Assembly: GCF_001245615.1 (NCBI RefSeq)
Contig: NZ_CWKH01000001.1
Coordinates: 2,790,001 to 2,854,000 of the forward strand
From: Mycolicibacterium neworleansense
GTDB lineage: Bacteria > Actinomycetota > Actinomycetes > Mycobacteriales > Mycobacteriaceae
Reading direction: 5' to 3'
Length of the DNA stretch: 64,000 nt
The position numbers and the translations under genes are program-made. The notes beneath the pieces were generated by a model. That model was not told the DNA's origin. It did no database searches and worked only from the letters and a program-made list of their open reading frames with translations. Below, piece by piece: positions 63,308 to 64,000 of the stretch; the stretch's first letter is position 1, and every line of letters starts with the position of its first letter.

Positions 63308-64000
63308 ATGGCCACAACGTCAGCGTCAACCAAGTACATCGGCTATCTCGGTGGTGTCGCGGTAGCGGCAGGAGTCGGAGCGGCGATCGCCGTGGCCGGC
63401 CAAGGCACCGCCCACGCGGATTCGGGTGACGGCGCGGCCAAGGAATCGACCAGCAGCACGTCGAGCGTCAACGCTGGGCCCAAGCGTGGTGAAACAAAGG
63501 CCGGCGACACCAAGCGCGCCAAGCCGCTGTCCAAGGTCAAGGACAGCGTCAAGGAAAGCATCGACAAGCAGGCCGACAAGATCGAGAAGGCGGCCGCGCA
63601 CGTCACCAAGACCGTGCAGGCCGCCAAGCCCGCCAAGCCGGTGGCTGTCAAGCCCAAGCCGAAGCCGAGTGCCGAGGAGTTCGAGGCCGGCCAGGTCGCC
63701 AAGCTCAAGGACCTGTTCGCTCCCAAGCAGGCCGCGGCTCCCAAGCCGACGCCCGTGGTGGAGGAAAAGCCGGATACCGAGACAGTCGCGCAGCCGACGA
63801 GCAAGACCTCGGTCACCCCGAAGGTCGCCGCAGTCCAGGACCAGGCAGCTACGCCGTGGGACCCCAACCCCCTGCGCGACAATGATCCCGAGCCGAAGGA
63901 CATTCCCCCCGAGATCCTGGATCTGCGGGATGCGTTGATGGGCGCCGCGCCGAACGAGCTCAAACCGCTTGTGCGCGAGGCGACCGAGCAGATCTACCGG
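63308..64000 (+). CDS. Secreted Lys/Pro/Ala-rich protein, truncated by window edge
   Basis: The first 231 codons run open to the window end. An N-terminal signal peptide (KYIGYLGGVAVAAGVGAAIAV, cleavage near AHA|DSG) is followed by a low-complexity stretch rich in Lys, Ala, Pro and Thr (KPAKPVAVKPKPKPSAEEFE) and then DPNPLRDNDPEPKDIPPEIL. Such mycobacterial proteins often carry a C-terminal cell-wall or enzymatic domain after the disordered region; here it is beyond the window. ATG 63308; no recognisable function. Confidence 0.75.
   Translation, partial: MATTSASTKYIGYLGGVAVAAGVGAAIAVAGQGTAHADSGDGAAKESTSSTSSVNAGPKRGETKAGDTKRAKPLSKVKDSVKESIDKQADKIEKAAAHVTKTVQAAKPAKPVAVKPKPKPSAEEFEAGQVAKLKDLFAPKQAAAPKPTPVVEEKPDTETVAQPTSKTSVTPKVAAVQDQAATPWDPNPLRDNDPEPKDIPPEILDLRDALMGAAPNELKPLVREATEQIYR

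Overview
This is about 64 kb of high-GC actinobacterial chromosome. Its gene content and order point to a rapidly growing mycobacterium, most likely near the Mycolicibacterium fortuitum complex (inference from protein similarity recalled from memory, not from a search). The backbone genes match the M. tuberculosis order around Rv3355c to Rv3370c: DUF3017, folD, a flavin oxidoreductase, the mfpA conservon (MfpA, GTPase, DUF742, roadblock, histidine kinase), spoU/trmL, a nitroreductase, and dnaE2 at the far right.

Layout. 1-2.7 kb: a TetR gene translationally coupled to a class A flavin monooxygenase, with tandem operators, then a chromosomal erm 23S rRNA methyltransferase with a short leader ORF. 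2.7-17.2 kb: backbone, including a PQQ-propeller membrane protein, an Rv1747-type FHA/ABC exporter, and the mfpA operon. 17.3-23.7 kb: a small HTH protein, a membrane coiled-coil protein, a LysR gene divergent from a secreted allene-oxide-cyclase-like protein overlapping a Tat-exported FAD oxidase, and an amidase.

23.7-39.3 kb: a large, mostly leftward catabolic block. It encodes a complete three-component Rieske dioxygenase (alpha, beta, Rieske ferredoxin, ferredoxin reductase), a group D flavin monooxygenase with an FMN reductase, two type I extradiol dioxygenases, two alpha/beta hydrolases, a pyroglutamyl-peptidase-like protein, a secretory-lipase homologue and the meta-pathway end (hydratase, decarboxylase-like protein, hydroxyoxovalerate aldolase, acylating acetaldehyde dehydrogenase). 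A third hydratase-like paralogue is divergent from it. 39.5-49.4 kb: IclR; a DUF2848, Old Yellow Enzyme and nitrilase operon; a LuxR-ATPase regulator divergent from a second Rieske alpha/beta operon with a small protein and an SDR dehydrogenase; then a SnoaL-like protein. 49.4-54.6 kb: LysR, a UbiX/PNPOx/UbiD prenylated-FMN decarboxylase operon and a divergent HpaB-type hydroxylase.

54.6-58.6 kb: the most striking segment is a TetR regulator divergent from a type B carboxylesterase, an FAD monooxygenase and a cofactor-free Hod-type 2,4-dioxygenase. This matches the aqdRABC layout for degrading 2-alkyl-4-quinolone signals (HHQ/PQS). Two near-identical operators lie between regulator and enzymes. 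The window ends with a GntR regulator, a small secreted protein, SOS-controlled dnaE2 and the start of a secreted Lys/Pro/Ala-rich protein.

Relative to the M. tuberculosis order, roughly 42 kb of catabolic and accessory genes (about 17.3-59.4 kb) sits between the nitroreductase and dnaE2. I saw no transposase, integrase, tRNA, rRNA or CRISPR array in the window.
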